NCBI GenBank assembly: GCA_026991575.1
Contig: JALXBF010000065.1
Span: 1-64,000, forward strand
Direction: 5' to 3'
Length of the DNA: 64,000 bases
Origin: Planctomycetota bacterium
GTDB taxonomy: Bacteria > Planctomycetota > Planctomycetia > JALXBF01
The notes beneath the pieces were generated by a model, which saw only the letters and a list, made by a program, of their open reading frames with translations, made no database searches and was not told where the DNA came from. Below are positions 53,266 to 61,985 of this stretch, in pieces; the first letter of the stretch is position 1; the number at the start of each line of letters is the position of its first letter. The translations under genes and the position numbers were made by a program.

Positions 53266-54251
53266 GGCTGCGGTTCCTTGGTGCGCGTCACCCTAGAGCT
53301 TGCTCCGGCAACTCTGTCGGCAGTCGGTTCCGCAGTGAGTGCCCGAACGATGGTCTGCACGTTTGTACGCACCATGCCGATGTAGGTGTCGGCACCGGAA
53401 CCGGGAGGCCCGAGTGCGTCGGAGTACAGTGCCCCGCCGATGCGGACGTCATGGCCTCGCGCGCGGCAGGCAGCTTGGAGAGCCTCGATCGCGCGACGAG
53501 GCACACTTGTCTCGACAAAGATGGCCGGGATCCTGCGCCGGACGATGAGTTCGACCAACCGGTGCAGATCCTGCAGCGCAGCCTCCGAGCTCGTGCTGAT
53601 CCCCTGAAGCCCCACCACTTCGATCCCATAGCGTCGGCCGAAGTAACGAAAAGCGTCGTGTGCCGTGACGAGCACACGCCGGGGCTCGGGAATACGCTCG
53701 ATTTGCTCCTGAACCCAGCGGTCCAGCGCGAGCAGTTCCGCCTGATAGCGGATGGCCGCTTCGAGCAGTTCGTCTCGTTGGGTTGGGAAGTGTTCCCCAA
53801 GACGGTGCGCGAGCCACGGTACGATCCGTGCCCAGAGTCTGACGTCAAACCAGACGTGAGGGTCGTACGCTTCAGAGTCAGGCACGCGTAGTAACTCGGC
53901 GCGATCGATCGCATCGGTCGCGGCAAGAACAGGTCGAGTGCGTGCCAACGCGGCCAAGACCCGTGCCATCTGGCCTTCCAGATGCAGGCCATTGAAGACA
54001 ATGACCCTTGCACGGGCCAGCGTCAGGATGTCCCGTTGCGTTGGCGTGTACAGATGAGGGTCAACCCCCGGGCCCATCAGAGCCGAGGCACGCAAGCCGC
54101 CTACCATGATGCTGGCCGCCGTGTCCCCGAGGATGTTGGTCGTGCAGAGGACGTCTGGCGCCGGGTTGTCGGACCAGGAGGCACAACCCTGTAGTGCCAT
54201 GGCGGCAACGATTGAGAGGAGCGGTTTGTAGTACAGAGCGCGAGCGATCAC
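53262..54251 (-). CDS. TroA-like Zn/Mn-binding lipoprotein of ABC transporter
   Basis: 329 aa from GTG 54251. The frame is open to 54320 but that would run through the terminator of the upstream gene. The N-terminus MIARALYYKPLLSIVAAMALQGC has a lipobox (LQGC), so Cys23 is probably lipidated. Metal-site residues follow TroA: His in GVDPHLYTP, His in DPHVWFDV, His in TAHDAFRYFGRRYGIEVVGLQGISTSSEAAL and Asp in LYSDALGPPGSGADTYIGM. The HDAFxYF and ISTxSEA blocks match Treponema TroA, a Zn/Mn binder. First gene of the operon. Confidence 0.85.
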   Translation of the reverse strand: MIARALYYKPLLSIVAAMALQGCASWSDNPAPDVLCTTNILGDTAASIMVGGLRASALMGPGVDPHLYTPTQRDILTLARARVIVFNGLHLEGQMARVLAALARTRPVLAATDAIDRAELLRVPDSEAYDPHVWFDVRLWARIVPWLAHRLGEHFPTQRDELLEAAIRYQAELLALDRWVQEQIERIPEPRRVLVTAHDAFRYFGRRYGIEVVGLQGISTSSEAALQDLHRLVELIVRRRIPAIFVETSVPRRAIEALQAACRARGHDVRIGGALYSDALGPPGSGADTYIGMVRTNVQTIVRALTAEPTADRVAGASSRVTRTKEPQP

Positions 54252-54277
54252 AGGTTGGGCCCATTCGATCGCGCGCG

Positions 54278-54312
54278 AAAAAGGCCGCGCGGACGGTGAG
54301 CACCGCGCGGCC
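54278..54312 (-). terminator. Rho-independent terminator of the oxidoreductase gene
   Basis: On the minus strand GGCCGCGCGG (54303-54312) pairs perfectly with CCGCGCGGCC (54283-54292) around a 10-nt loop and is followed by TTTTT (54278-54282), 9 bp past the stop of the gene ending at 54321. Confidence 0.85.
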
Positions 54313-54320
54313 GGCCTCAA

Positions 54321-55490
54321 TCACACCTTGGGCACTTCTTCCCATCGACGCGTCTGCGCCGCCGTGGCGATCGCCTCGAGTACAGCTTGATTCTTGACGC
54401 CTTCGTCGAACGATGGACAAGGCATCTGATCCTTGCCAATCGCGTCCAGCAGGTCGGCTACCTGGTGGATGTGCGTGTGTTCCCAGCCGATGATGTGTCC
54501 TTCCGGCCACCAGTGTCCCACGTAGGGATGGTGTTGGGCATTGGTCACAAGTATGGTTCGGTACCCCTGAGTACCACCTTCATCCTCGCGTGAGAAAAAC
54601 TCCAGTTCATTGAGTCGCTCGAGATTGAATACGATAGACCCTCTTGATCCGTTTATTTCAAACCGGTTGTGGTTCTTTCTGCCGTTCGCAAATCGAGTCG
54701 CCTCGAACGTGCCCAATGCCCCGTTCTCGAAAACCGCACACGCCACAAAGGCATCGTCCACGGTTACGGTAGCCTTCTTGGCGGCCTCTTCCGCTGCGGC
54801 GCTAAGCCCGCCGGCCTCGCCGGCCACCGGCCGTTCTTTGATAAACGTCGCCGTTGCCGCACAGACGGCCTTGATCTCGCCAACGAGGTAGTAAGCTAGA
54901 TCAAGAATGTGGGCGCCGAGATCGCCCAGAGCACCCGAGCCGGCCTGGCTGGCGTCCAGTCGCCAGACCACAGGGAAGTTGGGGTCGAGGATCCAATCCT
55001 GCAGGTAGACGGCGCGCATGTGGTAGATGGTGCCCAGCTTGCCCTGCTCGATCAGCTGCTTCGCGTATGCGACCGCAGGAACGCGTCGGTAGTTGAAAGC
55101 GATCATGTGCTTGATGCCGTGTTCGCGCGCCGCATCACGCATCTCCTTTGCCTGGGATAGCGTCAGGGCCATGGGCTTCTCACAGAAGACGTGCTTCTTG
55201 TTCTCGGCAGCCGCGATCGCGATCTCCGCGTGCGTGTTATTCGGTGTGCTGATGTCGATCAGGTCGACGTCTTCAGCGGTCACCACCTTTTTCCAGTCAG
55301 TCTCGTACCGCGACCAGCCGTACTGCTCGGCGGCTTGGCGCACCTTTTGTTCGTTGCGGCCGCAGATCACCTGCATGACCGGCCGAGCGGCGATTTCTGG
55401 GAAGAACACGGGGGCCTTGATGTACGCGTTGCTGTGGGCTTTGCCCATGAACGCATAGCCGATCAACCCGACTCGGATCTCGTTCGCCAT
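54321..55490 (-). CDS. Gfo/Idh/MocA family oxidoreductase
   Basis: 389 aa, no signal peptide, so cytoplasmic. NAD(P)-binding GLIGYAFMGKAHSNAY at the N-terminus, the family Glu-Lys-Pro signature HVFCEKPMALT with catalytic Lys near residue 100, and GALGDLGAHILDLAYYLVG with the second-domain His/Asp. Resembles inositol or glucose dehydrogenases of the family; the substrate is unknown. It ends at its own strong terminator, separating it from the metal transporter operon. Confidence 0.88.
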   Translation of the reverse strand: MANEIRVGLIGYAFMGKAHSNAYIKAPVFFPEIAARPVMQVICGRNEQKVRQAAEQYGWSRYETDWKKVVTAEDVDLIDISTPNNTHAEIAIAAAENKKHVFCEKPMALTLSQAKEMRDAAREHGIKHMIAFNYRRVPAVAYAKQLIEQGKLGTIYHMRAVYLQDWILDPNFPVVWRLDASQAGSGALGDLGAHILDLAYYLVGEIKAVCAATATFIKERPVAGEAGGLSAAAEEAAKKATVTVDDAFVACAVFENGALGTFEATRFANGRKNHNRFEINGSRGSIVFNLERLNELEFFSREDEGGTQGYRTILVTNAQHHPYVGHWWPEGHIIGWEHTHIHQVADLLDAIGKDQMPCPSFDEGVKNQAVLEAIATAAQTRRWEEVPKV

Positions 55491-55843
55491 GCTTGTTGCT
55501 CCGTCCTGTGCATCGACCAGAGCGCATCAACCCAGGGTGCCATTATTAGCACAATGGATTGGCCCACGCAAGCCAGTCGGGGTAGGGGCGGGACGGTTGC
55601 TGGCCGGTCCCATCACCGTCAGCTGGGCGGTACTGGCGGTGGGCCGGGCAGCGACGTGGCTGCCGAAGATGGCTGAGGCTACCTGCGCGGGAAGTGCTTC
55701 CGACGGGGAGACCGGCAACGGACGGGGCGGCATGTTGGCGCAAACCGGCGCCGAGCCTGTGCGCCGGCTGGCTGGGCGCCACAGGTGGCCATTGTGGCGG
55801 AATCCCGGAGCCAGCGGACAGTGCGTAGGGGCCCGCTGGAGGT

Positions 55844-55873
55844 TTGACTCGGGCCAAGCGAAGCGGATATGCT
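55844..55873 (+). promoter_or_regulatory. Putative promoter of the FHA-sigma54 activator gene
   Basis: TTGACT (55844-55849), 18-nt spacer, TATGCT (55868-55873). It would give a leader of about 50 nt that begins close to the hairpin covering the ribosome binding site. Confidence 0.45.
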
Positions 55874-55898
55874 ACAGTGGCGATGGAACCGAGTGAGG

Positions 55899-55932
55899 GG
55901 GTGCGCCAGGGAAAACACGAAGAGGCGCACCC
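55899..55932 (+). promoter_or_regulatory. Hairpin covering the ribosome binding site and abutting the start codon
   Basis: GGGTGCGCC (55899-55907) pairs perfectly with GGCGCACCC (55924-55932), a 9-bp stem with 16-nt loop that ends at the base before ATG 55933. The GAGG that would serve as SD overlaps the 3' arm, so the folded leader should limit initiation. Confidence 0.6.
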
Positions 55933-57294
55933 ATGAGTGACAAAGGCTACCTCTACGCTCGCATCTCTGGCAGGCATTACTGTGCCACGTTGAGGCCGGG
56001 TCAGACGTATGTACTCGGCCGCGGACATCGCGCCGACATCGTTATTCCTCATCCCTCGATATCCCGCCGTCATTGTGAAGCGGTACTGCGGCCTGATCGC
56101 TCGCTGCAGATAACCGACCTTGGCAGTGCCAACGGCTGCTGGGTCGGTGGGGAGTCTGTGCAGCAAGCGGTGGTCCAGCCAGGCCAGGTTTTTCGCTTGG
56201 GAGACGTGGACGTTCTCTTCGTGGCCCACCGGCGTCCGCCGAAGCGGGGCACGACTGGGTTCCTAACGCCCACGACGGTCGTCGTTGTGCCTCGAAGCCG
56301 GGACTGCGCTGGACCGCGGCAGACCGTTGGCGTCACGGTGAGCGACTGGGGGGCCGGCCTGGAGTACGTGCGCCGGAAGCTGATCGGGGGCAAGTCGCTG
56401 GAGGAGGTCCGCCGTTTCGTTGTGCGTGCTGCCAGAGTGGACTGTCCCGTGCTCGTACAAGGTGAGACCGGAACCGGCAAAGAGCTCGTCGTGCAGTGTA
56501 TTCACCGACTCAGCCGTCGGGCTCACAGACCGCTGGTGGAAGTCAACTGTGGTGCGCTGCCGCCGACGCTGCTGGAAGCGGAGCTGTTTGGCCACGAGAA
56601 AGGGGCGTTCACCGATGCCGTCTCGCGGCGACGTGGTGTCTTTGAGCGCGCCGACGGCGGCAGCTTGCTGCTGGATGAGTTGGGTGAGCTGGAGGAAACG
56701 GCGCAGGTGAAGCTGCTGCGTGTCCTGGAGACGGGCAAGCTCTACCGGCTGGGTGGCGAGGAGCCCGTCAAGGTGGACGTCCGTTTGCTGGCCGCCACCA
56801 ATCGCGACCTCACAACGGCCGTCGCCAAAGGGCAATTCCGCGCGGACCTGTACTTCAGGATCAACGTCCTGCACGTGACACTGCCCCCCTTGCGCGAACG
56901 CAAAGAAGACATTCCTCTGCTCGTAGAGCACTTCCTGCGGCGGATCTGCAACCAGTACGGCAGGCCGGCGCTTCAGATGAGCAAAGGCGCGATGGAAAAG
57001 CTCTGCCAGCACGATTGGCCCGGCAACGTTCGGGAGTTGCTGCACTGTCTTGAACGCGCCGTCGTCCAATGCCCCGACCAGGTGATCCTGGCCGAGCACC
57101 TCGACTTCCCAACGCTGCCGGAAATAACGAACGATTCGGGGGAGGAGGATGACTGGTCCATGTCAAGCATGACACGCTGGCTGCTGAAGCAGGCTCTGAA
57201 GCGCACCGCCGGTAATAAGTCAGCAGCTGCCCGTCTGCTGGGGATCCATCGGGGACACTTCTACCGACTACTGCGTCGCTACAAGGTCCGATAG
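55933..57294 (+). CDS. FHA-domain sigma54-dependent transcriptional activator
   Basis: 453 aa. FHA domain about 10-95 (YVLGRGHRADIVIPHPSISRRHCEAV, DLGSANGCWVGG). AAA+ core about 140-385: Walker A GETGTGKE, loop 1 GAFTDA, Walker B SLLLDELGEL, ATNRDL, FRADLYFRINVLHVTLPPLRERKEDIP and WPGNVRELLHCLERA. Fis-type HTH (NKSAAARLLGIHRGHFYRLLRRYKV) at the C-terminus. Activity is probably set by phosphothreonine binding instead of a receiver domain, linking Ser/Thr kinase signalling to sigma54 promoters. The GAFTDA here, in an otherwise canonical activator, shows that this variant is normal for the organism. Confidence 0.9.
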   Translation: MSDKGYLYARISGRHYCATLRPGQTYVLGRGHRADIVIPHPSISRRHCEAVLRPDRSLQITDLGSANGCWVGGESVQQAVVQPGQVFRLGDVDVLFVAHRRPPKRGTTGFLTPTTVVVVPRSRDCAGPRQTVGVTVSDWGAGLEYVRRKLIGGKSLEEVRRFVVRAARVDCPVLVQGETGTGKELVVQCIHRLSRRAHRPLVEVNCGALPPTLLEAELFGHEKGAFTDAVSRRRGVFERADGGSLLLDELGELEETAQVKLLRVLETGKLYRLGGEEPVKVDVRLLAATNRDLTTAVAKGQFRADLYFRINVLHVTLPPLRERKEDIPLLVEHFLRRICNQYGRPALQMSKGAMEKLCQHDWPGNVRELLHCLERAVVQCPDQVILAEHLDFPTLPEITNDSGEEDDWSMSSMTRWLLKQALKRTAGNKSAAARLLGIHRGHFYRLLRRYKVR

Positions 57295-57308
57295 CCGCCC
57301 GGAGGCGG
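57295..57308 (+). terminator. Small hairpin after the FHA-activator stop
   Basis: CCGCC/GGCGG 5-bp stem with 4-nt loop directly after TAG, followed by TTCC. Weak; may be a partial terminator between convergent genes. Confidence 0.3.
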
Positions 57309-57457
57309 TTCCGCATCACGGCGTGGGAGCATGGCCGTGCGGCAGACCTGCACGACCCCGACCAGTGGCCCGCGCATGGCAAGGCCGGCCTAGCAGCGCA
57401 CGATCAGTGAGCTGCCAGGCCGACCTCGGCGGCTAGGGTGCAGTGGCGGTGCCGTGA

Positions 57458-57829
57458 TTACTGGTCCTTCTTCTTCTCGTTCTCGTCAGCTGCTTCCGGC
57501 TTCTTCTGTTCGGCTTCTGGCTTCTTCTCTTCCTTCTTCTCAGCTACAGGCTTTTTCTCTTCAGCTGCAGGCTTTTCCTCCTCCGGTTTTGCTTCGGTGG
57601 TTTGCTCCTCTTCACCGCTGCCCGTTGCCTGCTCGCCCGTATCCGCCGCCTGCTGCTGGGCCGCTTCGTCAGTGCTCTGCTCTTCCGCTTCTGCGGTGGT
57701 CCCGGCGCCGGCGCCACCGTCCTCGCTCACAGCTGGTGCTTCCGGGCCGGTGGTCTCCTGGCCACCACAACCGGCGATGCCCAAACCAAGCAGAACGCTG
57801 CCGATAGAAGCCAACACGATACGCTTCAT
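57458..57829 (-). CDS. Small Glu/Lys/Ala-rich lipoprotein
   Basis: 123 aa from ATG 57829 (GGAGGT, 5-nt spacing; an open frame continues to 57880). Signal peptide MKRIVLASIGSVLLGLGIAGC with lipobox IAGC, so Cys21 is the likely lipid anchor. From about residue 60 the protein is a low-complexity, highly charged tail of EEKP/EEKK/PEAE-type units. It should be extended and membrane-tethered. No family assigned; a wall or nucleic-acid-facing spacer is one possibility. Confidence 0.75.
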   Translation of the reverse strand: MKRIVLASIGSVLLGLGIAGCGGQETTGPEAPAVSEDGGAGAGTTAEAEEQSTDEAAQQQAADTGEQATGSGEEEQTTEAKPEEEKPAAEEKKPVAEKKEEKKPEAEQKKPEAADENEKKKDQ

Positions 57830-58874
57830 CACACACCTCCGCCTGAGACAACCACACTGCCGACTCTCACCGACGCTCACCCTCTAAGACGCGCGCCGGG
57901 GCGGTTTATTCCCGCCGTGTCTAGCAGTCGACCGTCCCAGTAGATGAGACACATCTGTCCGCTTGCGCGACAGGATGCGGATCTGGAAGTCGCGACGGGC
58001 GTCGTGCCCTGCTACGCAACCCAGGACCAAAACATGTGTTACGTCAGCAAGAAAAAGACGTCGGCGCGGCACGCAAAATGCGAATAGCCGCCGGCAGCCG
58101 TGGGGGCTGCGCAACGAGTGCTACGGGTGGCACCGATGACGGCGCTCTGCATTCTGCACGGTCGAACGGCTCCGGTCTAAGTGCCCCCACGGCTAGCGAT
58201 GGAAAAGGCGGCAACCGGGGGCGTAAGCGACAGAATATGGACGCGGGAACAGTCGCACCGGTTGCCGCCTTTACCATTCTCGGTCAGGCCTCAGGCCGTG
58301 TCAACTAGCCGCCGGAGCACTACTTCAGCGACGCAGGGCATACGAAACCGGTGCACGCGCGTCGACCAAGCGGGTAACTCCAACGGCCTAGGTCCGGACC
58401 GTGTGCGACGAGACGTGTATGCCGCGTTTAACTGCGGGCTCGTAGAGCGGGGCCAGGCCGAACAGGCCGCTCCGCGGCGGCGTCGGCCGCAACCATTGTT
58501 TGCGTTTCAGAAGCGATGGAAGGGCAGGTTAACGCGCGGTGGCGGCTTGGCGTAGGGAAGGGCTTCGGCGAGACGATCCGACGGGCATGGGGTTTCTGAG
58601 GCACTTGGGGTCAGGCGTCTGTCGCGGCGCGGCACGCACCGCGGGATACCTGCCGGATGCTCGGTGTCATGCCGATTCCCGGCGGCGAGGACGTCAACTG
58701 CGAAGGCCCCCCGGATGTGGGACGAAGATCTGACGCCACGGGCAAGACGTGTGGACTCTCGGGGGCAAGACGGAGCACGAGGCTGACGGTTCGGTGCCGG
58801 CGTGCGGGCCTTAGGATTGCAGAGGATGAGGCAGAGCGGATCGGCTAGAGTTGCCTGGCTGGGGAGCTCTTCCC
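57830..58874. other. 1-kb region with no recognised gene
   Basis: Open frames are short, overlapping and lack SD sites. Contains a 20-bp inverted repeat at 58199-58277, listed separately. The promoter of the lipoprotein gene should lie near 57860-57930 on the minus strand; no clear boxes. Confidence 0.45.
58199..58277. repeat. 20-bp inverted repeat with 39-nt spacer
   Basis: Arms 58199-58218 and 58258-58277 are complementary at 19 of 20 positions and could form one long hairpin. Too large for a simple terminator and lacking a U tract. A small non-autonomous element or structured RNA is possible. Confidence 0.5.
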
Positions 58875-59213
58875 ATGGGCCCGCCGGAAGCGATTCAGAT
58901 CCATCGGGACCAACGCGTTGTGGAGATCCGCTGGTCGGCGGATCACGTTTCCGTCTACCCCTTCCGCTGGCTACGGGAACAGTGCGAATGTGCCGCGTGC
59001 AAGAACGAATGGACAGGGGAGCGGCTGGTCAGCCCCGAGCAGGTCCCGGAGGACCTTGGAGTCGAGGGGGCAGAGCTTGTGGGCAACTATGCCCTGCGCA
59101 TCCGATGGAGCGACGGCCACGACACCGGCCTCTACACCTGGGAGCATCTGGCCAGCCTGTGCCGCTGCACACGATGTGAGCGAAAGCAGCGCCAGGGGCC
59201 GGAAATGCAGTAG
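58875..59213 (+). CDS. DUF971 domain protein
   Basis: 112 aa from ATG 58875 (GGGGAG, 8-nt spacing). The DUF971 fold is visible as RDQRVVEIRWSADHVSVYPFRWLREQCECAACKNEWTGERLV, then LVGNYALRIRWSDGHDTGLYTWEHLASLC, ending CRCTRCERK. Four to six cysteines (CECAAC and CRCTRC) may bind zinc or an iron-sulfur centre. DUF971 also forms the N-domain of gamma-butyrobetaine hydroxylase and occurs alone near Fe-S assembly genes; function of the stand-alone form is unclear. The ECF sigma gene follows 49 bp later. Confidence 0.85.
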   Translation: MGPPEAIQIHRDQRVVEIRWSADHVSVYPFRWLREQCECAACKNEWTGERLVSPEQVPEDLGVEGAELVGNYALRIRWSDGHDTGLYTWEHLASLCRCTRCERKQRQGPEMQ

Positions 59214-59261
59214 GATGGGAATGATGCCTGGAGCTTGCGCATCATACTGGCGGGGAGCGAA

Positions 59262-59777
59262 GTGGCTGATCGCCACGCTGTGATCGTAGAACTCGTGGAG
59301 CGGCACTACGAGGCCGTGTACCGGTTCGCGTTCCGGCTCAGCGGTAACGCTCAGGATGCGGCCGAACTGACGCAGGAAGCGTTCTGCCGCGCGCAGGAGC
59401 GAATCGACCAGCTAAAGGCCCGCTCCAGCGCCCGGGGATGGCTGTACACCATCGTGCGAAACCTGTACGTGCAACGGTGCCGGCGGCCCCGGGCTGTCGA
59501 GCTGGACCAGCCGGAGGCCATTGCCGACCCGCGATCGACCGCGGAATTGGACAGCGGTGAGCTTGATGCGGCGAAGGTCCAGGCGGCGCTGGATCAACTG
59601 CCGGAAGAGTTTAGAACCCCGCTGGTGCTGTACTACTTTGGCGAGCATTCCTACCGAGAGATCGCGGAGATCTTAGGGATTCCGATCGGCACGGTCATGA
59701 GTCGGCTGTCGCGGGGTAAGGCGAAGTTGCGCTTGTTGCTTGGCCTGGCACCGGCGCATAGCCAGAGAGAGGCGTAG
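59262..59777 (+). CDS. ECF-type RNA polymerase sigma factor
   Basis: 171 aa from GTG 59262 (GGGGAG upstream; the frame begins at TTG 59235). Region 2 is AVYRFAFRLSGNAQDAAELTQEAFCRA; region 4 is LPEEFRTPLVLYYFGEHSYREIAEILGIPIGTVMSRLSRGKAKLR. The anti-sigma gene starts one base after the stop, the standard arrangement for an ECF/anti-sigma pair. Own-promoter recognition sites were not identified. Confidence 0.9.
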   Translation: MADRHAVIVELVERHYEAVYRFAFRLSGNAQDAAELTQEAFCRAQERIDQLKARSSARGWLYTIVRNLYVQRCRRPRAVELDQPEAIADPRSTAELDSGELDAAKVQAALDQLPEEFRTPLVLYYFGEHSYREIAEILGIPIGTVMSRLSRGKAKLRLLLGLAPAHSQREA

Positions 59778-59778
59778 C

Positions 59779-60618
59779 ATGCGATGTGAGGAAGCACGAC
59801 GTTGGATGGAGCTTGCACGCGATGTCCCCAGCAGGGACGGCGATTCCATGGACGGCGTCCGACGTCTGTTAGACGAGCATCTCGCGCAGTGCGCCAATTG
59901 CCGTCACTATCGCGAATGGCTCCAGCAGACAGACGAACTCATCGGTCGAGCCGTCCGGAATGTGGCCGTGCCTCCCGAGCTCAAGGGCCGGCTGCTGTCG
60001 AGGCTGGCTGAACGGCCGGCGGTTCTGTCACTCGGCACGACCATTCTGCGGCGTCGTCTGGTGTGGTTCGCCGCGGCAGCAGCCGTGATCGTTGCTGTGC
60101 TGGGCCTGTACTGGCTCGGGCGCCCGAGTGGCGTGCCTGTGGTCGAGCTCAGCGAAGAAGCGCTGCTGCGGAGCCTGGAAGGGTTGAGACCTGCATGGGA
60201 TCAGCTGCCACGCGGCGCGACCAGCGAGCAAACCTGGGCCGACTGGAGCAATCGTGTTCTGGGCACCGAGCTACCCTGGCCATGGGCCGGCCGCAGCGTG
60301 CAGCTGGTGCGCACCGGCCGGTGCACGGTCCAAGGGTCGGTCGCCTATGTGACGGAGTGGCGGTTTAGCGACACGGCCCATTGGCTGGTGGTGCTGCCCG
60401 CAACTCGCTACTCTGTGCCCGTTGCATTTGACGGCAGACCACGCGTCTTGAAAGACTCTCAAAGCCTTTCCGTTGTGGTCTGGCGAAACAAGCTTGCCTG
60501 TTATGCCGTCGTGTACCGGGGTCCTCTTTATGAGATCGAGCCGGTGCTGCCGCGCCGCGCACCGACAAGGCGGGTCGTCACCGGTCCGGTGAAGTTCGCC
60601 GGTCGACGAACCGCATAA
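59779..60618 (+). CDS. Membrane-bound zinc-type anti-sigma factor
   Basis: 279 aa from ATG 59779. Cytoplasmic N-domain has the ZAS motif His34-x3-Cys38-x2-Cys41 (EHLAQCANC). A TM helix at about 94-114 (LVWFAAAAAVIVAVLGLYWLG) is followed by a 165-residue extracytoplasmic domain (VLGTELPWPWAGRSVQLVRTGRC..., VAYVTEWRF), which probably senses an envelope condition. Release of the sigma factor is inferred to need a change in this domain or proteolysis. Confidence 0.87.
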   Translation: MRCEEARRWMELARDVPSRDGDSMDGVRRLLDEHLAQCANCRHYREWLQQTDELIGRAVRNVAVPPELKGRLLSRLAERPAVLSLGTTILRRRLVWFAAAAAVIVAVLGLYWLGRPSGVPVVELSEEALLRSLEGLRPAWDQLPRGATSEQTWADWSNRVLGTELPWPWAGRSVQLVRTGRCTVQGSVAYVTEWRFSDTAHWLVVLPATRYSVPVAFDGRPRVLKDSQSLSVVVWRNKLACYAVVYRGPLYEIEPVLPRRAPTRRVVTGPVKFAGRRTA

Positions 60619-60844
60619 GGGGCCCGGCCTCCCGGCTTCCTGGTGAGAGACGACCGGTTGACGGGAGTGAACGATTGAGTGTGCTGGCAGCTGGTACGCC
60701 AGGCCGCCCGCTAACGGATTGCAAACGCACGCCTCAGGTGCCGGTTGCTACGGGCCAGCACGTACGGCGGAGTTTGCGGGCCGGCTTCGTGGCAGGGACG
60801 GGGAGCGAGCGCTGGCTGCCGCCGCGCCTTGCGGCAAGCCGGGC

Positions 60845-61942
60845 CTACTGACGGCTATCCTCCCACACTTGGAATGGGTCCGGACCGTAGAGCTTCTTTT
60901 CCTCCTCGGTCGGTTCACGCAACGGGCGTACGACCCGGAATCCGACGAAGATCGCGTCCGTGTGGTACCACATGCTTTGCGGGAGCTGGGGATCCTGAAT
61001 CTTCCACTCTGGGTCTGAGCCGCGTCGGGCGGCACTGCGGCACATCTCCGGGTCATCGTCCCACGACCCGCCACGTACGACGCGCGGGTAGAGTTTCGTC
61101 GGCTTCGCGTACGGGTTCTTAACCGGTTTGTTCGGATCGAATCGCTTGTAGAAATCGGGGATGTACTGATCCAGACACCACTCGGCCACGTTGCCGTGCA
61201 TGTCGTAGAGACCCCACGGATTTGGTTTTTTCTGGCCAACCTTGTGGTACCGCTCGTCGCTGTTCTCGAAGTACCACCCGTACTCGTCCAGCAGTTCCGG
61301 ATCGTCGCCGAACGAGTAGGCCGTCGTCGTGCCGGCACGGCAGGCGTACTCCCATTCGGCTTCCGTAGGTAGCCGATAGTAGCGGCCGGTCTTGGCCGTG
61401 AGCCACTGGCAGTAGACTTTTGCCGCCAGCTGCGTCATGCAGATGGCCGGGTAGCCCTCCTTGCCCATGCCGAACGTCATGTCCGTGTACGGCTTAGTTG
61501 GGCGAGTCACTGCGTCGGCCCGCTTGTCCAGCAGCGTGGGCGGCTGGCCGGTGAGTTTGCGGCGTGCGATGTCCAGGCTGAACATCCAGATCTCGTACTC
61601 GTCCCAAGTGACCTCGCACTTCCCCATCCAGAACGGCTCGACGGTCACCGGATGCTGAGGACCTTCGTCCTCGTTGCGGCCTTCCTCGTCCTCGGGGCTA
61701 CCCATCATGAACGTACCACCGGGAATCGGTACCATGTCGAACGTCACGTTGGTACCACTGATGACCTCCGTGTACGGCTTCATTTCCGCTTCCGTCTTCG
61801 CCTCGGCGTCCGGGATGACCAGGACGCCGCGCTTCTCGTCGACCTTATACTGCACTTGGGCTACACCGGGCACGAGAACCGTCACCCAGCCGAGCAGGAG
61901 TGCCGCGGCGATCAACAGGTTCTTGACCAACCCAACAACCAT
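60845..61942 (-). CDS. SUMF1/formylglycine-generating-enzyme-fold protein, membrane-anchored
   Basis: 365 aa from ATG 61942; an in-frame ATG at 62029 with GGAG would add 29 residues but overlap the divergent apbE start. N-terminal TM ([28 protein letters not shown]). The SUMF1 domain spans about 75-355: [113 protein letters not shown] and VGFRVVR. Only one Cys lies where true FGEs have the paired copper-site cysteines, so sulfatase activation is not assured. Convergent with the anti-sigma gene. Confidence 0.85.
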   Translation of the reverse strand: MVVGLVKNLLIAAALLLGWVTVLVPGVAQVQYKVDEKRGVLVIPDAEAKTEAEMKPYTEVISGTNVTFDMVPIPGGTFMMGSPEDEEGRNEDEGPQHPVTVEPFWMGKCEVTWDEYEIWMFSLDIARRKLTGQPPTLLDKRADAVTRPTKPYTDMTFGMGKEGYPAICMTQLAAKVYCQWLTAKTGRYYRLPTEAEWEYACRAGTTTAYSFGDDPELLDEYGWYFENSDERYHKVGQKKPNPWGLYDMHGNVAEWCLDQYIPDFYKRFDPNKPVKNPYAKPTKLYPRVVRGGSWDDDPEMCRSAARRGSDPEWKIQDPQLPQSMWYHTDAIFVGFRVVRPLREPTEEEKKLYGPDPFQVWEDSRQ

Positions 61943-61985
61943 GCGGGCACTACGGTTCCGCTGCCACTGCTCAGAGGACAGCACC

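Larger units (their letters stand above)
55491..55932. other. Divergent intergenic region upstream of the FHA-activator gene
   Basis: No gene supported. It holds the promoter and the start-site hairpin of the plus-strand gene, listed separately. The minus-strand oxidoreductase promoter is presumably within the AT-richer stretch 55540-55560 but no clear boxes were seen. Confidence 0.5.
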
